NCBI RefSeq assembly: GCF_023008545.1
Contig: NZ_CP095397.1
Coordinates: 310,001-374,000 of the forward strand
DNA from: Natribaculum luteum
Lineage (GTDB): Archaea; Halobacteriota; Halobacteria; Halobacteriales; Natrialbaceae
DNA: 64,000 bases
Reading direction: 5' to 3'
The notes under the pieces were generated by a model, which was not told where the DNA came from, did not search any database, and saw nothing but the letters and a program-made list of their open reading frames with translations. Positions 36,620 to 44,025 of this stretch are shown here, in pieces; position 1 is the first letter of the stretch; every line of letters starts with the position of its first letter. The position numbers were made by a program, and so were the translations under genes.

Positions 36620-36972
36620 TCCGCGCCGCAGTAATCGCCGCGCTCGTCGTCGTCGGCACGTTCTTCCTGACCGTCGGGACGATCGGCCTGCTCCGGTTCC
36701 CGAACGTCTACAACCGCATGCACGCGACGAGCAAGCCGACGACGCTCGGGACGGCCGCGATCTTCCTGGCCGGCTTCGTCGAGTTCGGTCCCGGCAGCGA
36801 AGGGCTCACCGCGCTCGTCGGGATCGCCTTCCTCTTTCTGACCGTCCCGTCGGGTGCACACATGATCGCCCGGTCGGCCGAGCAGGTCGGCGTCCCCTTC
36901 CTGGGCAGCGTGACCTGGCCGGGCGAGTCGTCGGCGGCAATCGTCGATGACGAACCCGAAGCCGACGACTGA
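36616..36972 (+). CDS. mrpG: Mrp Na+/H+ antiporter subunit G
   Basis: A 118-residue protein, last of the operon. Three helices are present with the MnhG signature TIGLLRFPNVYNRMHATSKP and PSGAHMIARSAEQVGV. The acidic C-terminus (AAIVDDEPEADD) is cytoplasmic. Its presence completes all seven Mrp subunits in the bacterial-type order A to G. The gene is followed directly by a family 2 palindromic element, which may act as the operon terminator. Confidence 0.93.
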   Translation: MIRAAVIAALVVVGTFFLTVGTIGLLRFPNVYNRMHATSKPTTLGTAAIFLAGFVEFGPGSEGLTALVGIAFLFLTVPSGAHMIARSAEQVGVPFLGSVTWPGESSAAIVDDEPEADD

Positions 36973-37056
36973 TACGGTCTGCTGTCCCGCTTTGCCGCAG
37001 CGACCGCCCGACGGGACGCGGTCGCTGCGGGACGGACGTACAGCGGTCCGTACGAG
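36970..37056 (+). repeat. palindromic intergenic element, family 2, copy A
   Basis: An 87-bp element that overlaps the mrpG stop and fills the gap to the convergent methyltransferase gene. A perfect 12-bp stem CCGCAGCGACCG / CGGTCGCTGCGG (36995-37030) surrounds a 12-base loop, and the outer ends TACGGTCTGCTGT and ACAGCGGTCCGTA are imperfect inverted repeats. It is nearly identical, in opposite orientation, to 47772-47857. As RNA it would fold into one long hairpin. Confidence 0.7.
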
Positions 37057-37059
37057 TGC

Positions 37060-38160
37060 TCATGCACTCGCCGCGTGGAGCCGGTAGAACCGGAAGAAGA
37101 AGTTCTCGATCGGCAACACCTCGACCGCCGAGAACCCGGCGTCGGTCGCGTACCTCTCGAGCGTCCCCGGCCGCATGACAGTTCCGGTACCCACACCCGG
37201 TTCGTCTGCCATACCGACCGGCAGACAGTGAAGCACGCTGAAGCCGTACAGGAGCGGTTCGACGTCGTTGCCCGCCGGCGTGAACGTCTCGCCGGCGCGT
37301 TCGTCGACGACCAGGACGGCTCCGTCCTCGCCTGCGAGTCGGCGCATCGTCTCGAGAACGCCGACGGGATCCGAGAGGTCGTGGACGCACTCGAATGCCA
37401 TCACGAGGTCGTACTCGCCGTCGGCGTCGACGTCGGCCGCGTCGCGGTGAGTGACGGTGACGCGGTCCTCGAGTCTCCGGGCGGAGACGTGGTCGGCCGC
37501 CCGCTCGACCGACGCCTCGTCGAGGTCGAAGCCGTCGACGACGGTCTCGGGGTAGTGTTCGGCGACCCCGATGCTCGACCAGCCGTGACCGCAGCCGACG
37601 TCCGCGACCCGTCCGCCCTCGCACAGACGCGCGTCGACGTCGGGGATGCTCGCCAGCCACTCGGGACCGAGCTGGCTGAGAAAGGCTGGCCGGTTCAGCG
37701 CCGCGATCCCCTCGTGGGTGACGTCGCCGTAGGCCGAAAACGGGACGCCGCCGCCGGTTCGGAACGCGTCGATCACGTCCTCGAGCGGGAGCCCCACCCC
37801 CGCGATGAGCGTCGCGAGCGGGGTGAAGTAGTTCAGGCTGTCGGGGTCACAGAACACCTCGACGTAACTTTCCGGGAGCGCGTACCGCCTGTCGGCCGGC
37901 TCGTCGCCAGCGTTCTCGACCGTCAGCACGCCCGTGACCGTCTGGTGTTCGAGCCACTCGCGGGCGTAGCGCTCGTGTGTGTCCGTCGCGTCGGCCAGTT
38001 CCGTCGAGGTGTGTGGCCCGGCCGCCAGCGCGTCGTAGTAGCCCAGCCGATCCCCGACGTGGATACCGAAGAGCGCCATTGCGCTGCCGGCAGCCTCGAG
38101 CAGCGACTCGAGCAGCGCGTCGGTTCGTTCCGGGTCGACCCGTTCGTGAGCTGTTCCCAT
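37060..38160 (-). CDS. winged-helix plus class I SAM methyltransferase
   Basis: A 366-residue protein. The first 90 residues look like the dimerisation winged helix of small-molecule O-methyltransferases (YYDALAAGPHTSTELADATD, YAREWLEHQTVTGVL). The catalytic Rossmann domain has motif I VADVGCGHGWSSIG, the acidic end of strand 2 in VDGFDLDEASVERA, and FECVHDLSDPVGVLETMRR as motif IV/V. Similar archaeal genes are annotated only as methyltransferases; the substrate is unknown. It is convergent with the mrp operon. Confidence 0.82.
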   Translation of the reverse strand: MGTAHERVDPERTDALLESLLEAAGSAMALFGIHVGDRLGYYDALAAGPHTSTELADATDTHERYAREWLEHQTVTGVLTVENAGDEPADRRYALPESYVEVFCDPDSLNYFTPLATLIAGVGLPLEDVIDAFRTGGGVPFSAYGDVTHEGIAALNRPAFLSQLGPEWLASIPDVDARLCEGGRVADVGCGHGWSSIGVAEHYPETVVDGFDLDEASVERAADHVSARRLEDRVTVTHRDAADVDADGEYDLVMAFECVHDLSDPVGVLETMRRLAGEDGAVLVVDERAGETFTPAGNDVEPLLYGFSVLHCLPVGMADEPGVGTGTVMRPGTLERYATDAGFSAVEVLPIENFFFRFYRLHAASA

Positions 38161-38291
38161 GGAGATCGAGAGGACGGCGAAAGCGCTATAGTCACCTGCC
38201 GAGCGGGGGTTCGCCCGACGAATCGCATCTCACCCCGTGAGACGGATCGCACCGACCGCCACTTTCCAGTCCGCTCGCCAGCGCCCCTCGA

Positions 38292-38738
38292 CTACTCCCG
38301 GTCGAACGCCGGTTCGCGGCCGTCCTCGCCACCCTGGTCGCGCTCCCGCCGTCCGTGCCACTCGGACGTCTCCTCGAGCGTCTCCGTCTCGAGCAGTCGC
38401 TCGAGTTTGCGTTCGAACTGCTCGTCGGTCAGTTCGCCACGTGCGTAGCGATCGCGGAGGGTCTCGAGTGCGTCGCGGTCGTCCGCGGCTGCCCGGTCGC
38501 TGGTCGTCGCGTCCGCGGTGGCGTCCTCGCTCGACCGGTCGTCGTGCCGCTCGCGTCGATCCGTCTCGTCGTCGAACAGGATGGCGACGAGCGGCACGAC
38601 GACGACGTAGCCGACGAGCAACGCGGCGAACCACCACGACTGGTCGGTGACCATCGCCGCGAGCCAGATTCCAGTGACGAGTATCGAGACGATCTCGGTC
38701 GCGTTCTCCCGAATTCGTTCCCGAACGCCGTCGTCCAT
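38292..38738 (-). CDS. SHOCT-domain membrane protein
   Basis: A 148-residue protein with two adjacent N-terminal membrane helices (about 14-32 and 35-56). An acidic, disordered-looking linker (57-85) is followed by a SHOCT motif at 87-117 (DALETLRDRYARGELTDEQF followed by ERKLERLL). SHOCT modules are short helical pairs frequent in haloarchaeal membrane proteins, probably for oligomerisation or interaction. The tail is charged. No enzymatic function is expected. It is divergent from nothing nearby and appears monocistronic. Confidence 0.8.
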   Translation of the reverse strand: MDDGVRERIRENATEIVSILVTGIWLAAMVTDQSWWFAALLVGYVVVVPLVAILFDDETDRRERHDDRSSEDATADATTSDRAAADDRDALETLRDRYARGELTDEQFERKLERLLETETLEETSEWHGRRERDQGGEDGREPAFDRE

Positions 38739-38853
38739 ACGCCACAGTGCAAACGCACGACAGAAAGCTGTTTCTCGTCCTCGACGATCGCGTCTTCGAA
38801 ATCGACAGCGCAGCCGCTACTCGAGATAGCGGGCGGGAGAACTGGCGTGGCTC

Positions 38854-40875
38854 TTACGCGAGCGTGTCGCCGAGTGCGTCGAGTGCGGCGTCGCGAACCG
38901 CACCGCGTTCGCCAGAGAGGAATTCGACGTAGCCGTCGTGGCCGCCGACGACGCGGACGCCGGCGTCGGGGACGGTCTCGGCGATCGTCTCGCCAAGTTC
39001 GCGGACGTCGACGGTCGTGGTCGCGCGAACGTGGAGTTCGTCCTCGTCGAGGCCGAGCGTGACGAACCGGTCGTCCTCGCGGTCGCGCCGGTGGAGTTCG
39101 TCGAGCAGTAACTCCGTCGGCGGGAAGTCAAAGCGGTGGGTGAACGCCGCCGTGTCGAGGACGGCGACCGTGACGTCGCCGACCGACCGGGTCTCGAGGT
39201 TCTCGCGTGCGGTCTCGAGTTCGGTCTCGAGTTTGTCGCGGAACTGTTCGGAGACGTGTGCGGCGAGGCCGCTGGCGCCGTCGAACAGCAGGTCGACGAC
39301 GAGTTCGCGCTTGTCCTTGTACGACTGGTAGTAGGCCTCGAGCGCGACGGCTTCGCGGCGCTCGGAGATGTCGGTCTCGTCGTAGCCTGCCTCGGCCGCG
39401 ATCTCGGTGTAGGCGTCCGGCACGCCCTCCCAGTAACTGACCGCGGGGAGGTGCGTGAGGTCCTCGCGCACGTCGTCGTTGACGTGGGCGGCGACGTTCG
39501 CCGCAAGCGCCGTGGACGTGACGTCGTCGCCGTCGACGTCGCCGAGCGTCGGGTTGACAGCCACGGACACCTCGCCGGCGATCTCCGCGTCGGCGTGGCT
39601 GTCGTCGATCACCAGCCGCTTCGCGCCGTAGAGCTCGAGGAGGTCGTAGCCGTCTGTCGACTCGGCCGTCGAGCCGGCGTCGACCAGCACGACCAGCGGG
39701 AGCTGTTCGCCGTGTCGATCTCGCGCCTCGAGCATCGACGTGACGTCGCCCGTGGCGGCGTCCATGTCGTAGACCCGTCCGTCGAGCGGCCGTCGCTCGA
39801 AGTAGTGGTACTCGGCGTCGTCGCGGGTGTGTTTCTCGCGGATCAGCGGCAGGACGGCGCGTTCGATGGCCGCACCGGCGACGTAGCCGTCGGCGGTCGC
39901 ACTGTGGCGGACGACGATCGGACGCGCTTCCATGACCGCACGACGGATCGTCGTCGCCGCCTCGAGGAGGTCGTCCTCGACCGCGGCGACGGCGTCGTGG
40001 TCGGCAAAGAGGTCGACCGCCTCCGGACGCGCCTCCTGCTGGATGGCGTCCTCGAGTCGCTGCTCGACTTCCGTTCGGTCGTCGCCCTCGAGAATCTCGA
40101 GGGTCTCCGTCTCGACCTGCAGACTGCCGTGGCGGCGCTCGACTTCGCCCTCGAGTGCGACGACGTCGTCGACGTCGACTGCGGGGTAGGCACGAACGCC
40201 TGCCTCCTCGAAGGCGGCACACTCGACGGCACCCGTCTCGTCGCTGAGTTCGAACACTGTCGGGCCGCTGGTCTGGCGGACGCCGGTGATTTCGCCCTCG
40301 AGGCGGACGACGCTCCCGACCTGGTCGTCGAGCGAACCGACGCTCGTCGGCTTGAGCGGGGATTCGGGCTCTTCGACCTCCATCGTCGGGGTGGCCGGTT
40401 CGCTCTCGTCGGCCGTCGTCCCGCTGCCGTTGGTCACGGCGTCGGTCTCGTCGCCCGCATCGGCGGTCGACTCGTCCGGTTCGCTCGACTCGTCCTCGCC
40501 TGGCATACGTTCGCCACCGGGGGCGTCGATCAGCGTCCCGCGGAACTCGCGGTCTGCCTGTCGAATCGACCAGCCGAGGTCGACGTTGCCGTTGTCTCTG
40601 ACGTCGAGTACCTGTACGTAGACGGTGTCACCCGGCTCCCAGTCTAGGCTCTCGAGCCGGCGATCGAGTTCGCTTCGGTGCAGCAGTCCCGTGACGTGGT
40701 CGCCCAGGTCGACGAAGACGCCGAAATCGGCGTAACCATCGACAGTACCCCGGTAGTAGCGACCGGGGGTGAGTTGCGAGGGGGAGTCGCCTTCGAACTC
40801 GAAGACGGCGTCCTCCTCGTGGGTCTCACAGACGAGCCCGTCGACGGGCTTGCCGCAGATGATACAGTTGCCCAT
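38854..40875 (-). CDS. DHH/RecJ-like protein with zinc finger, S1 and OB domains
   Basis: A 673-residue protein. A zinc-ribbon-like Cys4-Cys7-Cys16-His19 is followed by an S1 RNA/DNA-binding domain (38-105; YYRGTVDGYADFGVFVDLGD), a disordered acidic linker (125-175), an OB-fold (185-262) and a RecJ-like DHH core from about 300 with a DHHA1-like end (VVGGHDGYVEFL). The motifs are degenerate: HSATADG (324-330) stands where HHADCDG is expected, and DSHAD (425-429) in place of DHH. It may be a non-catalytic, Cdc45-like partner or an altered nuclease; this is inference. Haloarchaea have several RecJ paralogues. Confidence 0.8.
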   Translation of the reverse strand: MGNCIICGKPVDGLVCETHEEDAVFEFEGDSPSQLTPGRYYRGTVDGYADFGVFVDLGDHVTGLLHRSELDRRLESLDWEPGDTVYVQVLDVRDNGNVDLGWSIRQADREFRGTLIDAPGGERMPGEDESSEPDESTADAGDETDAVTNGSGTTADESEPATPTMEVEEPESPLKPTSVGSLDDQVGSVVRLEGEITGVRQTSGPTVFELSDETGAVECAAFEEAGVRAYPAVDVDDVVALEGEVERRHGSLQVETETLEILEGDDRTEVEQRLEDAIQQEARPEAVDLFADHDAVAAVEDDLLEAATTIRRAVMEARPIVVRHSATADGYVAGAAIERAVLPLIREKHTRDDAEYHYFERRPLDGRVYDMDAATGDVTSMLEARDRHGEQLPLVVLVDAGSTAESTDGYDLLELYGAKRLVIDDSHADAEIAGEVSVAVNPTLGDVDGDDVTSTALAANVAAHVNDDVREDLTHLPAVSYWEGVPDAYTEIAAEAGYDETDISERREAVALEAYYQSYKDKRELVVDLLFDGASGLAAHVSEQFRDKLETELETARENLETRSVGDVTVAVLDTAAFTHRFDFPPTELLLDELHRRDREDDRFVTLGLDEDELHVRATTTVDVRELGETIAETVPDAGVRVVGGHDGYVEFLSGERGAVRDAALDALGDTLA

Positions 40876-40998
40876 CTATTCGGCACAAGCAGTTTCGTCC
40901 TAAAACGGTTGTCGAATCGCGCTCGTCACGGCTGCCGACGAACACGACCGTCCATCACGCCGATAGAATTCGAGAATCTCGGCAGCTGACGACCGAAG

Positions 40999-41262
40999 TC
41001 ACTCGAAAACCGGCGAATCGTCCTCGAGCGCCTCGACGTCGCGGACGATTTTCCGCACGTCTTCGGGAAACAGCGACACCTGCAGTTCGTTCCCCTCGTC
41101 GTCCTCGAAGACGAGTTTGACCCGCTTGTCGCCGAACTCGCGAGCCTGTGCGCGTTCGACGTCGAACAGTTTGACCGTCGCAGACTTGTTCGTCGGTCCG
41201 ACGTTCTTGATCGACCCCTCTTTCAGTTCAACCATGAACTCCTCGAGTTCCAGCGCAAGCAT
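40999..41262 (-). CDS. small conserved haloarchaeal protein
   Basis: An 87-residue protein from ATG 41262; ATG 41235 (MVELKEGSIK) is a shorter option. It is soluble and acidic, with a simple alternating strand pattern (VELKEGSIKNVGPTNKSATV, VKLVFEDDEGNELQVSLF) and a final helix (EDVRKIVRDVEALED). It seems a one-domain beta-barrel-like protein with no catalytic motif. The function is unknown. It lies between the DHH protein and a gap holding a palindromic element. Confidence 0.65.
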   Translation of the reverse strand: MLALELEEFMVELKEGSIKNVGPTNKSATVKLFDVERAQAREFGDKRVKLVFEDDEGNELQVSLFPEDVRKIVRDVEALEDDSPVFE

Positions 41263-41384
41263 AGTCGTCGTACGCGTACGATGTCCAGGTAAAAAACGAC
41301 ACGTCATCGCCGCATCCCTGTGGCCGCGTCGGGCGTGGCCGTGTTGGCCGGGTGGTGTGTCATCGTTCGTGCGGCCAGTCGTCC

Positions 41385-41494
41385 TGTCGGCTGGACGAGA
41401 ACCGGAGAACGCTCGATCGCACGCGAGCAGTCGTCAGCGGGGTCGACGGCCACCCAGGCGCGGTCGAGGTGCGGATCGCTTCGTCCAGCAGTAC
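41385..41494 (-). repeat. probable divergent copy of family 1 palindromic element
   Basis: Within the 366-base gap 41263-41628. CTGGACGA (41391-41398) and TCGTCCAG (41481-41488) bound a segment whose block CGATCGCACGCGAG (41414-41427) matches the family 1 core, in the orientation of the 28.5 kb copy, and whose right end CCAGCAGTACG resembles that copy's end. The rest is diverged. Outside it the gap holds only the A+T-rich promoter segment (TTTTAA near 41595) serving the gene at 41629. Confidence 0.45.
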
Positions 41495-41628
41495 GTCATT
41501 GCTACCTCGACATCATAAAAGTCAGTGATCGTACATTCGCGTTCCGTCTCTCGATTCCACCACAGGCGAGAGAGGAAAAGTCGCCTGCGATCAATTTTAA
41601 GTTCGTAACGGACGAAGGTGACGACGTC

Positions 41629-42366
41629 ATGCAACTCACCTGGCACGGCCACTCGACGTGGCACGTCACCGTCGGCGACACGGAACTGCTGATCGACCCG
41701 TTCTTCGACAACCCGAAGACGGACCTCGAGCCGTCGGACGTGGAGACGCCGGACTACGTGCTGTTGACCCACGGCCACGCCGACCACATCGCCCACGCGG
41801 GTGAGTTCTCGGACGCGACGCTCGTGGCAACGCCGGAACTCGTCTCCTACGCCCAGGAGGAGTTCGGCTTCGAGGACGCCGTCGGGGGGATGGGGATGAA
41901 CCTCGGCGGCACCGTCGAGTGTGGCGACGCCTACGTGACGATGCACCGGGCCGACCACACCAACGGCATCATGACCGAAAACGACCGGAGCGCCGGGATG
42001 CCCGCTGGCTTCGTCGTCTCGGATACGAAGCCGACCCAGAGCGCAGACGAGGAGAGCGAGACGTTCTACCACGCTGGCGACACCGGACTCATGACCGAGA
42101 TGCGCGACGTCATCGCGCCCTTCTTGGAGCCCGATGCCGCTGCCGTCCCGATCGGCGACCACTTCACCATGGGTCCCTGGCAGGCCGCCGTCGCCGTCGA
42201 CTGGCTCGACGTCGACCACGCCTTCCCGATGCACTACGACACCTTCCCGCCGATCGAACAGGACCCCGAGGACTTCGCCCGCGAGGTCAGGGCGACGGGT
42301 AGCGACGCCGAGGTCCACGCCCTCGAGGCCGACGAACCGTTCGATCTCGGCGAGCGACTTCCCTGA
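41629..42366 (+). CDS. UPF0173-type metal-dependent hydrolase (MBL fold)
   Basis: A 245-residue protein starting [18 protein letters not shown], the usual opening of this family; the frame is open far upstream but without coding character. The metal motif [13 protein letters not shown] is present, with later ligands in [17 protein letters not shown] and [10 protein letters not shown]. It belongs to the UPF0173/UlaG-like branch of the metallo-beta-lactamase superfamily, with unknown substrate. A TATA-like TTTTAA about 30 bases before the ATG suggests a nearly leaderless transcript. It heads a run of small plus-strand genes. Confidence 0.88.
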   Translation: MQLTWHGHSTWHVTVGDTELLIDPFFDNPKTDLEPSDVETPDYVLLTHGHADHIAHAGEFSDATLVATPELVSYAQEEFGFEDAVGGMGMNLGGTVECGDAYVTMHRADHTNGIMTENDRSAGMPAGFVVSDTKPTQSADEESETFYHAGDTGLMTEMRDVIAPFLEPDAAAVPIGDHFTMGPWQAAVAVDWLDVDHAFPMHYDTFPPIEQDPEDFAREVRATGSDAEVHALEADEPFDLGERLP

Positions 42367-42441
42367 CCGGCCCCGCCAGCCATTTCGACGAACGTGTCGT
42401 GGACAACGTTTACGACACCAGCCGTCGTCCGTTTTCTTGCC

Positions 42442-42837
42442 ATGTCGAAAGACGTCACCACCATCTCCGAGGAGGGGTTCAGTGCGACCAACGAGATTCG
42501 CGAGTTCGAGACCGAGATCGACGCGACTGCCGAGGACGCCCCGGACACGCTCGAGGCCCTGCTCGCGGCCTACGGCTCCTGTTACGTCCCCGCGCTCCGC
42601 GTCGGCGGCCAGCAACGCGACGTCGAGGACCTCGGGCGCATCGAGATCGACGTCTCGGGCGACCTCAACGACGACGACAAACTCGAGTCGATCAGTTTCG
42701 ACATTCGCGTCGAGGAGGACGTCGACGACGAGAAGGGAGAGGCGATCATCGAGCGCGCGTTCGAACTCTGTAAAGTCCACGACGCGCTGAAAGACAGCCT
42801 CCACGCCGACGCGTCGTTCGAGGGGGGCGCGTTCTAA
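42442..42837 (+). CDS. OsmC-family protein
   Basis: A 131-residue protein from ATG 42442. The OsmC fold is visible: a strand-rich N-terminus (TISEEGFSATNEIREFETEI), the helix with one catalytic-type Cys (EALLAAYGSCYVPALRVGGQ), then a two-strand and helix C-terminal half. OsmC/Ohr proteins reduce organic hydroperoxides with two cysteines; only the first is evident here and the C-terminal partner is missing. A pure peroxidase role is therefore uncertain. It is 75 bp after the UPF0173 gene, possibly with its own promoter. Confidence 0.82.
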   Translation: MSKDVTTISEEGFSATNEIREFETEIDATAEDAPDTLEALLAAYGSCYVPALRVGGQQRDVEDLGRIEIDVSGDLNDDDKLESISFDIRVEEDVDDEKGEAIIERAFELCKVHDALKDSLHADASFEGGAF

Positions 42838-42911
42838 CGCCCTTCGGTCGAACGGACGACGAAACGTTCTCGAGGGGAAACCCTATACCTTCACCGACCC
42901 AACCGGTGGCC

Positions 42912-43370
42912 ATGACCGAGGACTCGTGGACCGACAGGATCGTCGGCGAACGGATGACCGTCGATCAGGAGTTCTCCTCGCGGATCGCCGGCTCTCGATT
43001 CACGAGCCAGGAGTGGAGTCTCATCATGACTGCCACCGAGTTCGAGATCGAACATCCCGAGGACCCCGATCGAGCGAGAATCGTCGCCAACACGGAAAAA
43101 ATCGAGCAGATCCTGCCCGAACTCGAGAACGTCCGCTCGCAGGTCGGGGCGATGGGCGGTGCGACGCCGGACCAGAACTCCGGGTCTGGCGGCGGTATCG
43201 TCGACTCGATCAAGGGCGCACTCGGGATGGGCGGTGGCGGCGGCGATTCCTACGAGGCCGAACGCGAGGCGGCCGAGACGCTCACCCAGGAGTACGCCGA
43301 ACAGCTACAGTCACACCTCGAGTCCAACGGCCGGTGGGACTCGATTCGCGACTCCGTCGCCGACGAGTAG
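42912..43370 (+). CDS. DUF5799-like haloarchaeal protein
   Basis: A 152-residue protein from ATG 42912; GTG 42906 is possible. It begins MTEDSWTDRIVGERMTVDQE and contains a helical segment FTSQEWSLIMTATEFEIEHP typical of the haloarchaea-only DUF5799 group. A Gly-rich hinge (SGSGGGIVDSIKGALGMGGG) follows, then a C-terminal helix pair. No enzymatic residues are recognised and the function is unknown. It appears cytoplasmic. Confidence 0.7.
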   Translation: MTEDSWTDRIVGERMTVDQEFSSRIAGSRFTSQEWSLIMTATEFEIEHPEDPDRARIVANTEKIEQILPELENVRSQVGAMGGATPDQNSGSGGGIVDSIKGALGMGGGGGDSYEAEREAAETLTQEYAEQLQSHLESNGRWDSIRDSVADE

Positions 43371-43376
43371 CGCCTC

Positions 43377-43457
43377 GACTCATACTGTCTGTCGTGGCTG
43401 GTCCCGGTGCAACCGCACGACGGTTCTCGAGTGCATCGGTACTGACACACGACAGTC
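43377..43457. repeat. short palindromic intergenic segment
   Basis: Between convergent genes. CTGTCTGTCGTGGCTGG on the left and CACACGACAGTCGTTAT on the right are imperfect inverted repeats about 80 bases apart end to end. It resembles the palindromic family elements in design, but the core differs. It may serve as a two-way terminator. Confidence 0.4.
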
Positions 43458-43461
43458 GTTA

Positions 43462-43605
43462 TCAGTCGCCTGCATGGAACATCGTGTACTCGCTGGCTTC
43501 GTAGATGTTGATGAGTTCACGGACGAGTTCGTCGTACGACTCGTCTTCGACGCGCAGCGCGTCGAGACGCTCGATCGTCTCCTCGTCGAGTTCGACCGTA
43601 GGCAT
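43462..43605 (-). CDS. 47-residue ribbon-helix-helix/VapB-like small protein
   Basis: A short gene read on the minus strand from ATG 43605 to TGA 43462. The translation starts MPTVELDEETIERLDALRVE and ends YEASEYTMFHAGD. The pattern of a strand with alternating residues (PTVELDEE), a helix (ETIERLDALR) and a second helix after DESYDELVRELINIYE is that of an RHH or antitoxin-like DNA-binding dimer such as VapB/DUF7557. No toxin gene is adjacent. Strong codon bias and the recognisable fold support it despite its length. Confidence 0.75.
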   Translation of the reverse strand: MPTVELDEETIERLDALRVEDESYDELVRELINIYEASEYTMFHAGD

Positions 43606-43706
43606 AGCAAGTGAACGAATGCCGCGAACGATCATAAATGCCGACGGCTAGTGCCGGTGAACCCACTGTCGCCACACCTTTACGTGCGCCCGCCGTCCGG
43701 GGAGGT

Positions 43707-43997
43707 ATGTCAGACGACGTCGAGACGATCACGTTCACGATCGAGTCCGAAAACGGCGACGAAGACGACGTAACGCTCCCGGCCGGACTGGTCGAGCTGG
43801 TCGCCGAAGGCGGGCAGTCGCCGACCGAAACCGTCGGCGACATCGCGTTGCTCTCCTTTGCCAGTCGCGCACACCACATCGTTCACCACGGCGAGGAAGC
43901 CGACGCGGAACTCGAGGCACAGGAAGCGCGCGTGATGGACCTGTTCGAGGAGCGTTTTGGCGTTACGTTCGGCGAAGCCACCGGCCACCAGCACTGA
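43707..43997 (+). CDS. small acidic haloarchaeal conserved protein
   Basis: A 96-residue protein from ATG 43707; upstream in-frame sequence is not protein-like. MSDDVETITFTIESENGDED forms two strands, then a helical section (LPAGLVELVAEGGQSPTETV, IALLSFASRAHHIVHHGEEA) and a final helix with FGVTFGEATGHQH. It resembles the small DUF7545-type haloarchaeal proteins, but I am not sure. A HHIVHH cluster could bind metal. The function is unknown. Confidence 0.65.
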   Translation: MSDDVETITFTIESENGDEDDVTLPAGLVELVAEGGQSPTETVGDIALLSFASRAHHIVHHGEEADAELEAQEARVMDLFEERFGVTFGEATGHQH

Positions 43998-44025
43998 GAC
44001 GGTCTAGAGAACGGGTCGCGAGCGA

